NCBI GenBank assembly: GCA_002842925.1
Contig: PHEL01000002.1
Span: forward strand, 1-61,595
Direction: 5' to 3'
Origin: Alphaproteobacteria bacterium HGW-Alphaproteobacteria-14
GTDB lineage: Bacteria > Pseudomonadota > Alphaproteobacteria > Sphingomonadales > Sphingomonadaceae
Length of the DNA: 61,595 nucleotides
The notes beneath the pieces are model-generated. The model worked only from the letters and a program-made list of their open reading frames with translations, made no database searches and was not told the origin of the DNA. A program made the translations under genes and the position numbers. Below, piece by piece: positions 49,537-58,258 of the stretch (the stretch's first letter is position 1; each line of letters opens with the position of its first letter).

Positions 49537-50473
49537 TTACTGGCCGGTTGCGCCGCTAATCGCGCCGCTCGGGTCGTAGTTCATGGCGTCCGGCGCGTAG
49601 TGATGTTCCTGCGCCCACAGATACCAATTATCGACCACAGTGCCGGTCAGCAGGATTCCGATGCCGCCGGTCAGCGTCACCAGAACCGCGAACCACCAGG
49701 CCCAGCGGTGAATCGATTCAAACGTGGCGTTGAAGCCCATCACCCAGCGCCAGAACAATGCGCCGCGTTCTGCTGCCGTTCCGCGATCGGTGATCTGTTC
49801 GATCTCACGTTCGCCGCCATAACGGCCCAGCGCAAGGATGGTCGCCCCGTGCATCGCGAACAGTAGTGCCGACCCATACAGGAAGACAATCGAGAGCGCG
49901 TGGAACGGATTGTAGAACAGGTTGCCATAGACCAGCGAGAAATTGTTGGTCCAATCAAGGTGGCTGAAGATGCCGTAAGCGGATAAAGCCCAGCACCAGG
50001 AACAACCAGATTGCCGAAGCAAACGCCCAGGGAATATGCATTCCCATGCCCAGCGCCTTGGCCCGCGTATACGTGCGCGCCCACCATGTCAGCACCGCGA
50101 TGGTCAGGAAGGCGCCCGTCAATATGAACCAGCCCCCTTCCTTTAATGGCACAAATGGGCTGAACCCATATTCCGGTCCCGGAGGATTAAGCGAGAGCCA
50201 GAAGAACTCGCGCATAAAGGTTTGCGGGCTCCACCCGGCTTGCGCCCAGAAATTGAACCCGATGATCAGAATGGCCGCTGTCCCGAAGGCCAGCGAAATC
50301 GTGCCTAGCAGGCCAAGATACACCGGGCCGATCTGGGCCTGGCCCAGCTTGCCCAGCCAGTAATTATGGCCGGTAAGGGCAATGCGCCCTTCGCTACCAT
50401 CGAGGTGCGGGACGCCCATTTCGGGTGGCCCTTGGACTTGCACCTGGGTAAATATGTTTTGATATGTTGCCAT
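49537..50473 (-). pseudogene. pufM: Photosynthetic reaction centre M subunit, disrupted by an internal ~35-nt gap and frameshift
   Basis: From ATG 50473 (AGGAG upstream) the frame reads 165 normal PufM codons, ending [20 protein letters not shown] at 49979. It then runs out of frame to an early stop. The rest of PufM resumes in another frame at 49978 ([19 protein letters not shown] onwards) and continues cleanly to the natural end at 49537. Conserved PufM proteins have about 12 residues between FIR and YGIF (PILMGSWSEAVP in Rhodobacter); here a single base remains, so about 35 nt are missing. The truncated product would lack the special-pair and iron histidines that follow. No pufC-like gene follows. 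Breakpoint: 49978/49979. Confidence 0.85.
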
Positions 50474-50487
50474 GGTTCAGGTGCTCC

Positions 50488-51293
50488 TCACGCCCAGATC
50501 GGGATCTTTTTCCAGAAATCCCAGAATTCGATCCAGCTGCCGACATACAGAGTGCCGGAAATGACAATGCAGATGGCGCTCCAGAACCCGGCGCTTAGTG
50601 CCAGGAACAGCCCCACCCGGTGGATGCCGAGCGTGCCGACCGAATAGCCGATGAAGTCACGGAAATAGGTGTCTTCGTATTCCGGCGTCTTGACGTCGGT
50701 TCCGCCGGTCGGATTGACCGCCGAAAGCACCAGGCCGCCATGCACGTGAAGAAGAACGAGATCGCGAGCATATGCACGGGATTATAGTGGAAGTTGCCAA
50801 AGGCATAACCGACATTTGAAACCCAATCGAGGTGGGTCCAGATCCCATAGGGAAAGCCATTGCCCCACGCGCCCATCCACATCGGGCGGATGACGTTCAA
50901 TGTGACATAGGCGAAAACTGCAACGCTGAAGGCAATCGGAACATGGTAACCCATGCCGAGCTTGCGTGAGATTTCCGCTTGGCGAAAGACCCACGAAACA
51001 AAGGCGATGACAGCGCAACCAGTGATGATTTGCCAGTACCCGCCTTGTTTCAGCGGAGCCATAGCGAGGCCGAATTCGACCGGAGGTGGGTTGATCGAAA
51101 TCAACCAGGGGTTGAGTGTCGGACCTTGCGTTGCTGCGGCAAAGATCAGCGCTATCCCAAGCAGCGCACTGATTGCCGTCGTCACTCCGAAGAATCCGAC
51201 ATAAAACGGGCCGACCCAGAAGTCGAAAAGGTCGCCGCCGATTAATGTGCCACCGCGCACGCGGTATTTCCGCTCGAAACTAAGGAGCGCCAT
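50488..51293 (-). pseudogene. pufL: Photosynthetic reaction centre L subunit, disrupted by an internal ~19-nt gap and frameshift
   Basis: ATG 51293, with AGGAGG upstream, opens 182 normal PufL codons ([20 protein letters not shown] to [10 protein letters not shown]). The frame then breaks at 50746/50745. The remainder, [20 protein letters not shown] to the natural end at 50488, lies in a second frame. Between FFFT and HG conserved PufL has about seven residues (NALALAL in Rhodobacter); only one codon's worth is left, so about 19 nt are missing. The HisL173-equivalent is retained upstream, but the iron-ligand and QB-site residues fall in the shifted part. Both pieces show no other decay. The two frames cannot be joined by simple slippage because residues are missing. 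Confidence 0.85.
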
Positions 51294-51355
51294 ACATCCA
51301 TCCTCCCCGCCAATAAGGCGAGCGCTTGAATTAATCGAAAGAGTGTCAGGAGGCA

Positions 51356-51371
51356 GGCAGGCGAACCTGCC
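51356..51371 (-). other. pufA-pufL intercistronic UUCG hairpin
   Basis: In minus-strand RNA GGCAGG-UUCG-CCUGCC forms a 6-bp stem (extendable by a G-U pair) closed by the very stable UUCG tetraloop. It sits 20 nt after the pufA stop. In purple bacteria a hairpin in this place protects the pufBA segment of the mRNA and lifts LH1 above reaction-centre levels. Confidence 0.8.
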
Positions 51372-51391
51372 CCCTCACATTCGACCAGGCA

Positions 51392-51586
51392 CTATCCTGC
51401 CGCCGGGGTTTCCGACGATTCGATAGCAGCCTGAACTGGAGCGGCCACGCCAGGAGCGCGTTCGAGCCAGTTGTAACGATCCGTGCTGAGCAGGATGAAG
51501 TGGATGGTGAAGGCCAAAACAGCGAGACCAACAAAGAGCGCCACAAGCGTGCGGCGGATGTCAAAATAAAACCATATTCTCCACAT
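51392..51586 (-). CDS. pufA: Light-harvesting 1 alpha polypeptide
   Basis: This 64-residue single-span antenna protein has the LH1-alpha pattern [20 protein letters not shown], the central His that binds bacteriochlorophyll in [17 protein letters not shown], and an Ala/Pro-rich tail. AAAGGAAT lies upstream of ATG 51586. The gene is intact, unlike pufL and pufM downstream. Confidence 0.95.
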   Translation of the reverse strand: MWRIWFYFDIRRTLVALFVGLAVLAFTIHFILLSTDRYNWLERAPGVAAPVQAAIESSETPAAG

Positions 51587-51662
51587 GGGAATATTCCTTT
51601 TGAAAAAAGATCAGGATGTCACCTTGCCTAATAAAGGAAGGCAAAGTTCGTTCATGATCTGA

Positions 51663-51803
51663 TCAAAGCCAAGGTTTGTATGCCCACATAAGGAAGTGTG
51701 CGACCACGGCGATCGCCACATAGAGGACAAACGTCCCCATAAAGCCCTTGTGGATTTCCTGCGCCTCTTCGGGTGTCAGGTGAGTCCCGATGCGTTCATT
51801 CAT
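51663..51803 (-). CDS. pufB: Light-harvesting 1 beta polypeptide
   Basis: This 46-residue LH1-beta protein has the conserved LTPEEAQEIHKGFMGTFVLY, the bacteriochlorophyll-ligand His in AVVAHFLMWAYKPWL and the aromatic end. GGAG 8 nt upstream of ATG 51803 sets the start; the longer in-frame stretch before it is non-homologous. It heads the pufBALM part of the bchCXYZ-puf superoperon, and its start overlaps the small ORF that bridges from bchZ. Confidence 0.95.
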   Translation of the reverse strand: MNERIGTHLTPEEAQEIHKGFMGTFVLYVAIAVVAHFLMWAYKPWL

Positions 51804-51978
51804 TGGGTTGTCTCCATTCAGTTGGGTGAGATTGAGAGCCCGAAGGCCCCCGTCGGCATCCCCGCGTGATCCCCCACGTGGATTGGAGAGCCCCTTTTGA
51901 AGGGACATAGGCTTGTGCCATCACGGTATTGAACCGCAGTGACGACAAAGGGTTGGAATGGGCGGGCATCATGTTCAT
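51796..51978 (-). CDS. Possible 60-residue leader ORF bridging bchZ and pufB
   Basis: The ATG at 51978 overlaps the bchZ stop by 4 nt (ATGA). The stop at 51796-51798 lies 5 nt inside pufB, so this frame exactly fills the gap. The 60-residue product ([16 protein letters not shown] to TEWRQPNE) is hydrophilic, with no membrane span and no resemblance to PufQ. It overlaps the UUCG hairpin at 51834-51851. It may be a translated leader that couples bchZ to pufB, or simply an open stretch; low confidence as a protein. Confidence 0.35.
   Translation of the reverse strand: MNMMPAHSNPLSSLRFNTVMAQAYVPSKGALQSTWGITRGCRRGPSGSQSHPTEWRQPNE
51834..51851 (-). other. UUCG hairpin in the pufB leader
   Basis: In minus-strand RNA GGGGGCC-UUCG-GGCUCUC forms a 7-bp stem (two G-U pairs) with a UUCG tetraloop, 31 nt before the pufB start. 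It resembles the 5' protective structures of puf mRNAs and pairs in style with the hairpin after pufA. Confidence 0.6.
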
Positions 51979-53420
51979 GCTCCCGCTCCTTCAAGCAGCG
52001 CTTCCGCCAGGCAGTCTGCCGTTACAGTGGTGTGCCCGCGTCCGCGCGCAGTGCGTTCAGCCGCATCGCGCAGGCGCTTGGCGGCAGAAATCCGGATCAA
52101 TACCGGCTGCGCGTCGACAAGCTGGTCGAGCCGTGCCTTCGCGTCGTTATCCCAGGTCAATTGCGCTTCACCGCGCGCCGGGGTGGCATCGATCTTGTCC
52201 AGCTCGGTGCCGAGCGGCAGTATGTGGAACAGCGCATCAAAAAGCGCATTGCACACTTCCTGCACCAGATAGGTCGCACCGGAATATCCCATGAAGGGCG
52301 TGCCGGTGTGGCGGCGGATCGCCGCGCCGGGAAAGCTTGCGGGGATATACATCCCGCGCGCACCGCATTCAGCCATGTACATGCGTTCGTTGTAACTGCC
52401 GAACATCACCAAAGGCGGGTTTGCCTTGATCGCGGCGCGCACGTCCTCGTTCTTGGGTTTGACCCCGGCGCAGCGCGAGAACGCCAGCGCGCAGGGCAGG
52501 CCCATGTCGCCTTCCAGAAACTGACGGATGCCGCGCGCGTAGGTTTCGTTGGCGACGATGCCGAAGCTTGCCGTACCGAAAAAATCCTGCGTGACTGAAC
52601 GCCACAGATCCCACAAAGGTTTGATCGTGGTGTGCTTTTCGCGCTCGATAAACGGTTCCGGGTCAAGCCCCAGTTCGGCGGCCAGCGCGCGCAGGAACTT
52701 GGTGGTCTGGGTGAGACCGATCGGCGCCTGGAAATAAGGCCGTTCGAGTGTCTCGCACAGGTTGCGGCCAAATTCGCGGTAAAGGCACACATTGGCATCG
52801 CTGGTGGCGAGATCGCGAATGTCGGCGAGGTGGCTGCCCAAGGGGAAGACCATGCCCACTTCGGCACCGATGCCTTCGATCAACCGGCGGATTTCGGCCA
52901 GATCGGATGGCATATTGAACATGCCATAGCTGGGGCCGATGATGTTAACGCGGGGCTTCTGGCCTTCTTTGCGTTCACGCGGCGCGGGCATTTTCTTGGG
53001 GCCGAATTCGGTCCACAGCCAGGTCAGCGCACGGTCGGCCGATTGCCACTGATCTTCGTCAATGGTGCGCGGCAGGAAGCGTTTGATGTTGGTGCCTTCG
53101 GGTGTCACCCCGCCGCCGATCATTTCTGCGATTGATCCGGTGACAACCACGGCGGGCAGTTCGGTATCCAGCGCCTTCCACGCGCGTTTCATCGCGCCTT
53201 CGGTGCCGGTCTTGCCCAGCTCTTCTTCGCCAAGTCCGGTGACAACGATGGGCAGTTCATGCGGCGGCAGCGCGTCGGTGTAATGCAGAACCGATGTAAC
53301 AGGCAGGTTTTCGCAGCCGACCGGGCCGTCGATGATGACCTGCAAGCCCTTCACCGCGGTAAAGACGTAGGTTGCACCCCAGTAGCCGCCAGCCCGATCA
53401 TGATCGAGAACGAGGGTCAT
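51975..53420 (-). CDS. bchZ: Chlorophyllide a reductase subunit BchZ
   Basis: BchZ is the NifK-like subunit of chlorophyllide a oxidoreductase (BchXYZ), which reduces ring B to give the bacteriochlorin. The ~481-residue protein starts [20 protein letters not shown] at 53420, overlapping the bchY stop by 4 nt, and carries the cluster cysteine in [17 protein letters not shown] and GFSRCAG-like [16 protein letters not shown]. The longer in-frame stretch to 53513 is inside bchY. Length is normal and no break is seen. Confidence 0.96.
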   Translation of the reverse strand: MTLVLDHDRAGGYWGATYVFTAVKGLQVIIDGPVGCENLPVTSVLHYTDALPPHELPIVVTGLGEEELGKTGTEGAMKRAWKALDTELPAVVVTGSIAEMIGGGVTPEGTNIKRFLPRTIDEDQWQSADRALTWLWTEFGPKKMPAPRERKEGQKPRVNIIGPSYGMFNMPSDLAEIRRLIEGIGAEVGMVFPLGSHLADIRDLATSDANVCLYREFGRNLCETLERPYFQAPIGLTQTTKFLRALAAELGLDPEPFIEREKHTTIKPLWDLWRSVTQDFFGTASFGIVANETYARGIRQFLEGDMGLPCALAFSRCAGVKPKNEDVRAAIKANPPLVMFGSYNERMYMAECGARGMYIPASFPGAAIRRHTGTPFMGYSGATYLVQEVCNALFDALFHILPLGTELDKIDATPARGEAQLTWDNDAKARLDQLVDAQPVLIRISAAKRLRDAAERTARGRGHTTVTADCLAEALLEGAGA

Positions 53421-54964
53421 GAGCCGATCGCCTCCGAAGCCTTGCGCGCCGCTTCGTTCAGGGCCGCATATTTCTTGCGGAATTTGGGGCGGTCGACCGG
53501 GAGGTCTTCCCATACGCCCGCCGCATGTTCGGTGCCGACGCCTTCGAAGAAATCGCGCATCGCATCGAAGCGCGCCTTGTTGCCCATGGCCGCGTTGATG
53601 ACCGTGGCAAGGCTGCCCGCGCCGGCTGGGCCCATCAGCGGGCGGGCCGAGATCAGGTTGGTGAAATAGAGTGATGGGATCGCACGAGACTTGGCGTGCT
53701 GCACCACCGGCGTGGTGCCGATGGCAAGATCAGGGCGGTATTCGTCCACCGCCGCGATGTCTTGTTCCAGACTGGCGCGGAACTGCACATGCACGCCGCG
53801 CGCTTCGAGCCATTCGCGGTCGGCATCTGACCACTTGGTTCGCGGGCAGGCGCTGCCGACATAGGGCACCTCCGCTCCGCTTTCGACCAGCAGGCGGGCG
53901 ACCAGCAATTCCGAGCCTTCATAGCCCGATACGGTGATCCGGCCCTTGATCGGCATCTGCGAAAGCGCGCCCTTGCAAGCCGCGATCATGGTGTTCTTGA
54001 CACCGTCGACCTTGTCTTGCGGCAGGCCGAGCGTGTCGCCAATGGATTGGAGCCAGGCTGCGGTGCCATCCGCGCCAACCGGGGCGGAGCCGATCACCGG
54101 GCGGCCAGCGGCTTCGAATTCGCGGATGCTGGCGGTGTAGAACGGGTGGATCGCGGCCACTACCGCGCAATCGAGCGCGGCATAAAGTTCGCGCCATTCG
54201 CGGGTGGGCACAACCGGGCCAGCTGCCAATCCCAAAGGCGCGAGCATCTGCCCGATCACCACCGGATCAGCCGGGAACATTTCACCCAGCAGCGTTACGG
54301 TCGGCAAGTCTGTGCGTTCACGCGGTGCAGCCACCGGACCAGCAGCGACTTCCTCGCGCGCGTATTTCAGCATTGCACCAGCCAGCACGTCTTTTGCTTC
54401 GGCGTGGGTCGGAATACCAAAGCCCGGCACGTCAATGCCAATGATCCTCACCCCGTTGATCTGTTTTTTGAGCAGTCGCAGTGGAACGCCGCTGGCAGTC
54501 GGCACGCACAGGTTGGTGACGATGATCGCGTCGTAGTTCTCAGGATCGGCGAGGTCTTCGACCGCTTCCTTAATGTCTTCAAACAGCTTGCCGGTGACCA
54601 GCGTTTCGGAACTGAACGGCACATAGCCGACCGTGCGTCGCGCACCGTAAAAGTGTGAGGTGAAGGTCAGCCCGTAAACACAGCAGGCCGAGCCTGACAG
54701 CACTGTGGCGGTGCGGCGCATCCGCAATCCGACGCGCAAGCTACCGAAGGCGGGGCACATCGACTGCGGCTGATCATGCGGGCCAGCTTGCGGATCGACG
54801 GGGTAATCGGCGGCATATTGATCGAGAATGTCGCTCTTGCCTGCGTTGCGCGCGGCCTCAAGCATGGTGTCTTTCGACGTGCAGCCGCCGCCAGTATCCG
54901 TGGCCGTATCGAGGTCGATCCGGTCAGGGGCTCGCACGGGCTCAAAGGCGTTATGATCGCTCAT
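53417..54964 (-). CDS. bchY: Chlorophyllide a reductase subunit BchY
   Basis: BchY is the NifD-like subunit of BchXYZ. The 515-residue protein shows cluster cysteines in [19 protein letters not shown]-type, [16 protein letters not shown] and [17 protein letters not shown] segments. ATG 54964 overlaps the bchX stop by 4 nt (ATGA), and its own stop overlaps bchZ. The chain bchC-X-Y-Z is joined throughout by overlapping codons. Confidence 0.95.
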   Translation of the reverse strand: MSDHNAFEPVRAPDRIDLDTATDTGGGCTSKDTMLEAARNAGKSDILDQYAADYPVDPQAGPHDQPQSMCPAFGSLRVGLRMRRTATVLSGSACCVYGLTFTSHFYGARRTVGYVPFSSETLVTGKLFEDIKEAVEDLADPENYDAIIVTNLCVPTASGVPLRLLKKQINGVRIIGIDVPGFGIPTHAEAKDVLAGAMLKYAREEVAAGPVAAPRERTDLPTVTLLGEMFPADPVVIGQMLAPLGLAAGPVVPTREWRELYAALDCAVVAAIHPFYTASIREFEAAGRPVIGSAPVGADGTAAWLQSIGDTLGLPQDKVDGVKNTMIAACKGALSQMPIKGRITVSGYEGSELLVARLLVESGAEVPYVGSACPRTKWSDADREWLEARGVHVQFRASLEQDIAAVDEYRPDLAIGTTPVVQHAKSRAIPSLYFTNLISARPLMGPAGAGSLATVINAAMGNKARFDAMRDFFEGVGTEHAAGVWEDLPVDRPKFRKKYAALNEAARKASEAIGS

Positions 54965-55965
54965 GCTTCGTCGTAGATCACTTCGAGGCTGGGGCGGGTT
55001 TCGAATACACCGCCACGCATATCGGCCTGCGTCGCCGGGACGAGTTCGACATTGCCGCCGGTTTCATCCGGGCTGAACAGCCCGAGCAACCCATCTTGCG
55101 TCAAGGGATTGGGCCGCACGGGCGGCGCTTCTGCGACGTTGATGGCAAGGTCTTCGAACAGGCTGGCCCATTCGCCGCCGGGGATGCCGATGATCTGGTA
55201 ATTGGCGCTCTTGCGGCGGATATCTTCATTCGCCGGGATCGCGGTGAGCACCGGAATGCCGACCGCTTCGGCGAAGGCATGGGCTTCGCCGGTGCCATCA
55301 TCCTTGTTGATGATCATACCAGCCACGCCGACATTGCCGCCCATCTTGCGGAAATATTCGACCGCCTGGCAGACATTGTTGGCAACGTAGAGCGATTGCA
55401 GGTCGTTGCTGCCTACGACGATCACCTTCTGGCACATGTCGCGGGCGATCGGCAGGCCGAAGCCGCCGCACACCACGTCGCCGAGGAAATCGAGCAGCAC
55501 GTAATCAAAGCCCCAATCGTGGAAGCCCAGTTTTTCAAGCAGTTCGAAACCGTGGATGATCCCGCGACCACCGCAACCGCGACCCACTTCGGGGCCGCCG
55601 AGTTCCATTGCGAAGACGCCGTCACGCTGGAAGCACACATCTTCGATGCGGACTTCTTCGCCAGCGGCCTTTTTCTTCGAGGATGTTTCGATGATCGTCG
55701 GGCAGCTCTTGCCGCCGAACAGCAGGCTGGTGGTATCGGACTTGGGATCGCAACCGATCAGCAGCACGCGCTTGCCCTGCTGGGCCATCATGTAGCTGAG
55801 GTTGGACAGTGCAAAGCTCTTGCCCGAACCGCCCTTGCCATAGATCGCAATGACCTGCGTTTCGCTTTTCACTTCACCAGTGTGCACCGGGTCAGGCTCG
55901 TGGCTTGCTTCTTCGCGCAAGCTCGCAACTTGATCTTCGAGGGTTCGGGTATCGAGCACAGACAT
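54961..55965 (-). CDS. bchX: Chlorophyllide a reductase iron protein BchX
   Basis: BchX is the NifH-like ATPase that passes electrons to BchYZ. The ~334-residue protein has the P-loop AIYGKGGSGKSFALSNLSYM and cluster cysteines in GRGCGGRGIIHG and [15 protein letters not shown] 55965 overlaps the bchC stop by 1 nt (TGATG) with GGAG 9 nt upstream; ATG 55971 two codons earlier is the alternative. Confidence 0.96.
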   Translation of the reverse strand: MSVLDTRTLEDQVASLREEASHEPDPVHTGEVKSETQVIAIYGKGGSGKSFALSNLSYMMAQQGKRVLLIGCDPKSDTTSLLFGGKSCPTIIETSSKKKAAGEEVRIEDVCFQRDGVFAMELGGPEVGRGCGGRGIIHGFELLEKLGFHDWGFDYVLLDFLGDVVCGGFGLPIARDMCQKVIVVGSNDLQSLYVANNVCQAVEYFRKMGGNVGVAGMIINKDDGTGEAHAFAEAVGIPVLTAIPANEDIRRKSANYQIIGIPGGEWASLFEDLAINVAEAPPVRPNPLTQDGLLGLFSPDETGGNVELVPATQADMRGGVFETRPSLEVIYDEA

Positions 55966-56912
55966 CAGCATTCGCTCCAATCGAGGACCATTTTGAGGCA
56001 ATCAGGATCACTGAAGGCCTGCGGGTAGGCGTCATGCGCCTCACCAGCAGGACGCCGGTTGGTAACAAGACCCGTCAAATCGAGCCGGTCACTCGCAATC
56101 AGCGCGCGGGTTTCAGCCAGATCGCCAGGCTGCCATTCGGCGGCCACGCGAAAATGCGCTTCCTTCATGAACGCCGCCGGAAAGGCGAAGCTCACACGTT
56201 CCGAATAGAAGCCCGCCAGCACGATTTCGCCGCCCTTGGCGAGGCGCATGACCAGATCATCGACCAACCCGGCAGCGCCGCTGGCATCATAGATCGCGTG
56301 ATAATCGCGGCGATCATCATCCGCCGGATCGATCACGTTATAACCGGCAGCGCCGCTGCGGCGGGTGGAGTTGATTTCCCAAACGGTTGGCGCGGTGCCG
56401 CCCAAGGCCAGCGTCAGCCGGGCGATCAGGCGGCCCAGCACACCGTGGCCGATAATCAAGTCTGGCAGCGCCTCGCGCCGGTCAAACCCGCTCTTGATCG
56501 CGTGCAGCGCAGTGGCCGCGAGCGCGCATAGCACGCCGGATTCGCCCAGATGTTCGGGAATCGGAATGGCGCGGGCCGATGGCACGATAACGCGTTTGGC
56601 GGTGCCGCCGAACAGGCCCCGCGCATCGGTGTAACAATTGGCGCCGGGCACAAATACCCAATCGTCAATGCGTCCGCGTGCTTCGGCCCCGGCATCGACA
56701 ATGCGACCAACCGATTCGTAACCCGGCACCAACGGATAACCAAGACCGGGAAAGGGCGGCATCCGCCCAGTCCAAAGCAATTTTTCGGTGCCTGTGCTGA
56801 TTCCACTGAACGCGATTTCCACCACGACATCGGATACGTCCACCGGCTTCATCTCAAGCGCGCGGAGAGCGAGGCGCTCCGGTGCTTCAAGAATGACGGC
56901 CAGTGTATCCAT
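55965..56912 (-). CDS. bchC: 2-desacetyl-2-hydroxyethyl bacteriochlorophyllide a dehydrogenase
   Basis: BchC oxidises the C3-hydroxyethyl group to acetyl with NAD+. The ~315-residue medium-chain dehydrogenase-like protein shows [37 protein letters not shown] and the nucleotide-binding stretch [23 protein letters not shown] 56912 gives the family start [14 protein letters not shown], with GGAGAG upstream; the longer in-frame stretch is non-homologous. It starts the bchCXYZ-puf superoperon, with a perfect PpsR box upstream. Confidence 0.94.
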   Translation of the reverse strand: MDTLAVILEAPERLALRALEMKPVDVSDVVVEIAFSGISTGTEKLLWTGRMPPFPGLGYPLVPGYESVGRIVDAGAEARGRIDDWVFVPGANCYTDARGLFGGTAKRVIVPSARAIPIPEHLGESGVLCALAATALHAIKSGFDRREALPDLIIGHGVLGRLIARLTLALGGTAPTVWEINSTRRSGAAGYNVIDPADDDRRDYHAIYDASGAAGLVDDLVMRLAKGGEIVLAGFYSERVSFAFPAAFMKEAHFRVAAEWQPGDLAETRALIASDRLDLTGLVTNRRPAGEAHDAYPQAFSDPDCLKMVLDWSEC

Positions 56913-57013
56913 TGTAATCGGTCTCTCCCCAGAGCCATTCGCGTCAGAGCAACTGAGTCGGAAACTCCGAAGCGATGCCCTCTCCACTGTTTGCTACGCC
57001 TTACGATTATGAC

Positions 57014-57031
57014 TGTCAAATATTCTGGACA
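57014..57031. promoter_or_regulatory. PpsR box in the bchC promoter
   Basis: TGTCAAATATTCTGGACA is an exact TGT-N12-ACA palindrome, with the favoured inner C and G. It lies about 105 nt before bchC and just past the end of crtF. On the minus strand it overlaps TTGTCC, which with TAATCG 17 nt later could be the promoter, so PpsR would repress the bchCXYZ-puf superoperon from here. Confidence 0.8.
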
Positions 57032-57040
57032 AACCAGACG

Positions 57041-58165
57041 TCAGGCCTGTGCAATGATTACGCTTGCGTTGACCGGTTGCGCAGTTGCGACGGACCGTGC
57101 GCTGGAAAATCCGGCAGCGCGCAACATGGCGATGATTTCCGCCGGGCTGCGCGGGCGGCCCGATCCCATCGCCCACAGATAGAGCCCGAAAAATGCTTCA
57201 CCCATCGGTTCAGCGCCGGGAATTTGCGCCATGGGTTCGGCAATCAACAACCGCGCGCCGGGGGGCATGCTGGCGCGGATATTGGCGAGCAGCGCCTGCG
57301 CGGGCGCATCATCGTGATCGTGCAGAATGCGGATCAACGACACCATGTCATAGCCTTGTGGTATCGAATCGTTGAAGAAATTTCCTGGATGCACAGTGAT
57401 TCGCGCTTCCCCGACAGCCGCGGCCACGATCGGTGCGCCGGTTGCCACCACCTCTGGCAGATCGAACAGGCCAAGCTCCAGATGCGGATAAATAGCGTCA
57501 ATCGCGGTCAGAAACGCCCCGTGCCCGCCGCCAACATCAAGCAGGCGTTTGACCCGTTTGAATGACACCGCAGCGCACACCTCATCGGCGACGAAATGCT
57601 GCGATGCGGCCATCAGCCTGGAATATTCAGTGGTCTGTTCTCCCCGCTCACTCGCGCCGTGCAATGCGCCCGCGTAAGTCCAGAATTGCGACAATGCAGT
57701 CGGCTCGCGCCGGTCAGCCCGCAGCAATGCGATCGGATCAGCCAGGTCGGCATAAAGCAGCCGGTGGTGCCGGACCATTTCCTGAACACCTGGATTCGCT
57801 GCGAATATGGCGCCTTGCCCGGCCAGCATCCAGTGGTCGGGCACCGGCTCCTGGGTCAGATTAAGCGCGCGGGCGGAGCGTAGCAGGGTCAGTGCGGCGG
57901 CTTCGCTCAACGCCATGCGTTGCGCCACGCCGGCGGCACTGACGGGGCCGTCTTTGAGCACCGCGAACAGCCCGCCTTCAACGCACGCATAAAGCACCTG
58001 CGCATAGGCAAAGCCAGCCAGCAGATCGAACGCGGCATTGGCGCGGCCGCGTGCAATCCTGCGGATCAGCGGCAGGCGCGCGGCCCAATATTGGAAGCGG
58101 GGATTGGAAAAGACCCGGTTGCGACGCATGACCCAGCCGATCCGCAAGGAGGGCCATTTGTTCAC
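57041..58165 (-). CDS. crtF: Hydroxyneurosporene/demethylspheroidene O-methyltransferase
   Basis: CrtF methylates the C1-hydroxyl of acyclic carotenoids with SAM. The 374-residue protein has a dimerisation region (FDLLAGFAYAQVLYACVEGG), the SAM motif RLLDVGGGHGAFLTAIDAI and the late RILHDHDDAPAQALLANIRA. The start is GTG 58165; an in-frame ATG at 58129 is possible. It is divergent from crtD, and the two share a perfect PpsR box. Confidence 0.93.
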   Translation of the reverse strand: MNKWPSLRIGWVMRRNRVFSNPRFQYWAARLPLIRRIARGRANAAFDLLAGFAYAQVLYACVEGGLFAVLKDGPVSAAGVAQRMALSEAAALTLLRSARALNLTQEPVPDHWMLAGQGAIFAANPGVQEMVRHHRLLYADLADPIALLRADRREPTALSQFWTYAGALHGASERGEQTTEYSRLMAASQHFVADEVCAAVSFKRVKRLLDVGGGHGAFLTAIDAIYPHLELGLFDLPEVVATGAPIVAAAVGEARITVHPGNFFNDSIPQGYDMVSLIRILHDHDDAPAQALLANIRASMPPGARLLIAEPMAQIPGAEPMGEAFFGLYLWAMGSGRPRSPAEIIAMLRAAGFSSARSVATAQPVNASVIIAQA

Positions 58166-58189
58166 GAACAGTCGATTTCGTAGTCCATA

Positions 58190-58207
58190 TGTCTAAACAA
58201 TTGGACA
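58190..58207. promoter_or_regulatory. PpsR box in the crtF/crtD divergent promoter
   Basis: TGTCTAAACAATTGGACA is an exact TGT-N12-ACA palindrome in the 93-bp gap between the two divergent carotenoid genes. A single repressor site here could control both. No clear -10/-35 pair was assigned with confidence. Confidence 0.8.
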
Positions 58208-58258
58208 GATTGATGCGTAAGGTCAATCATATTCAAGGGATACACGAAGGGAGGGCAG

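Noticed and set aside
49970-49990. Programmed ribosomal frameshift joining the pufM halves
   Set aside because: About 12 conserved residues are missing at the joint, so a frameshift alone would not restore PufM; no slippery sequence was seen either. The same holds for pufL.
51804-51974. PpsR box directly upstream of pufB
   Set aside because: No TGT-N12-ACA or close variant was found in this gap; control is more likely from the bchC promoter.
51796-51978. pufQ between bchZ and pufB
   Set aside because: The small ORF lacks the hydrophobic helix and sequence of PufQ; it is listed only as a possible leader ORF.
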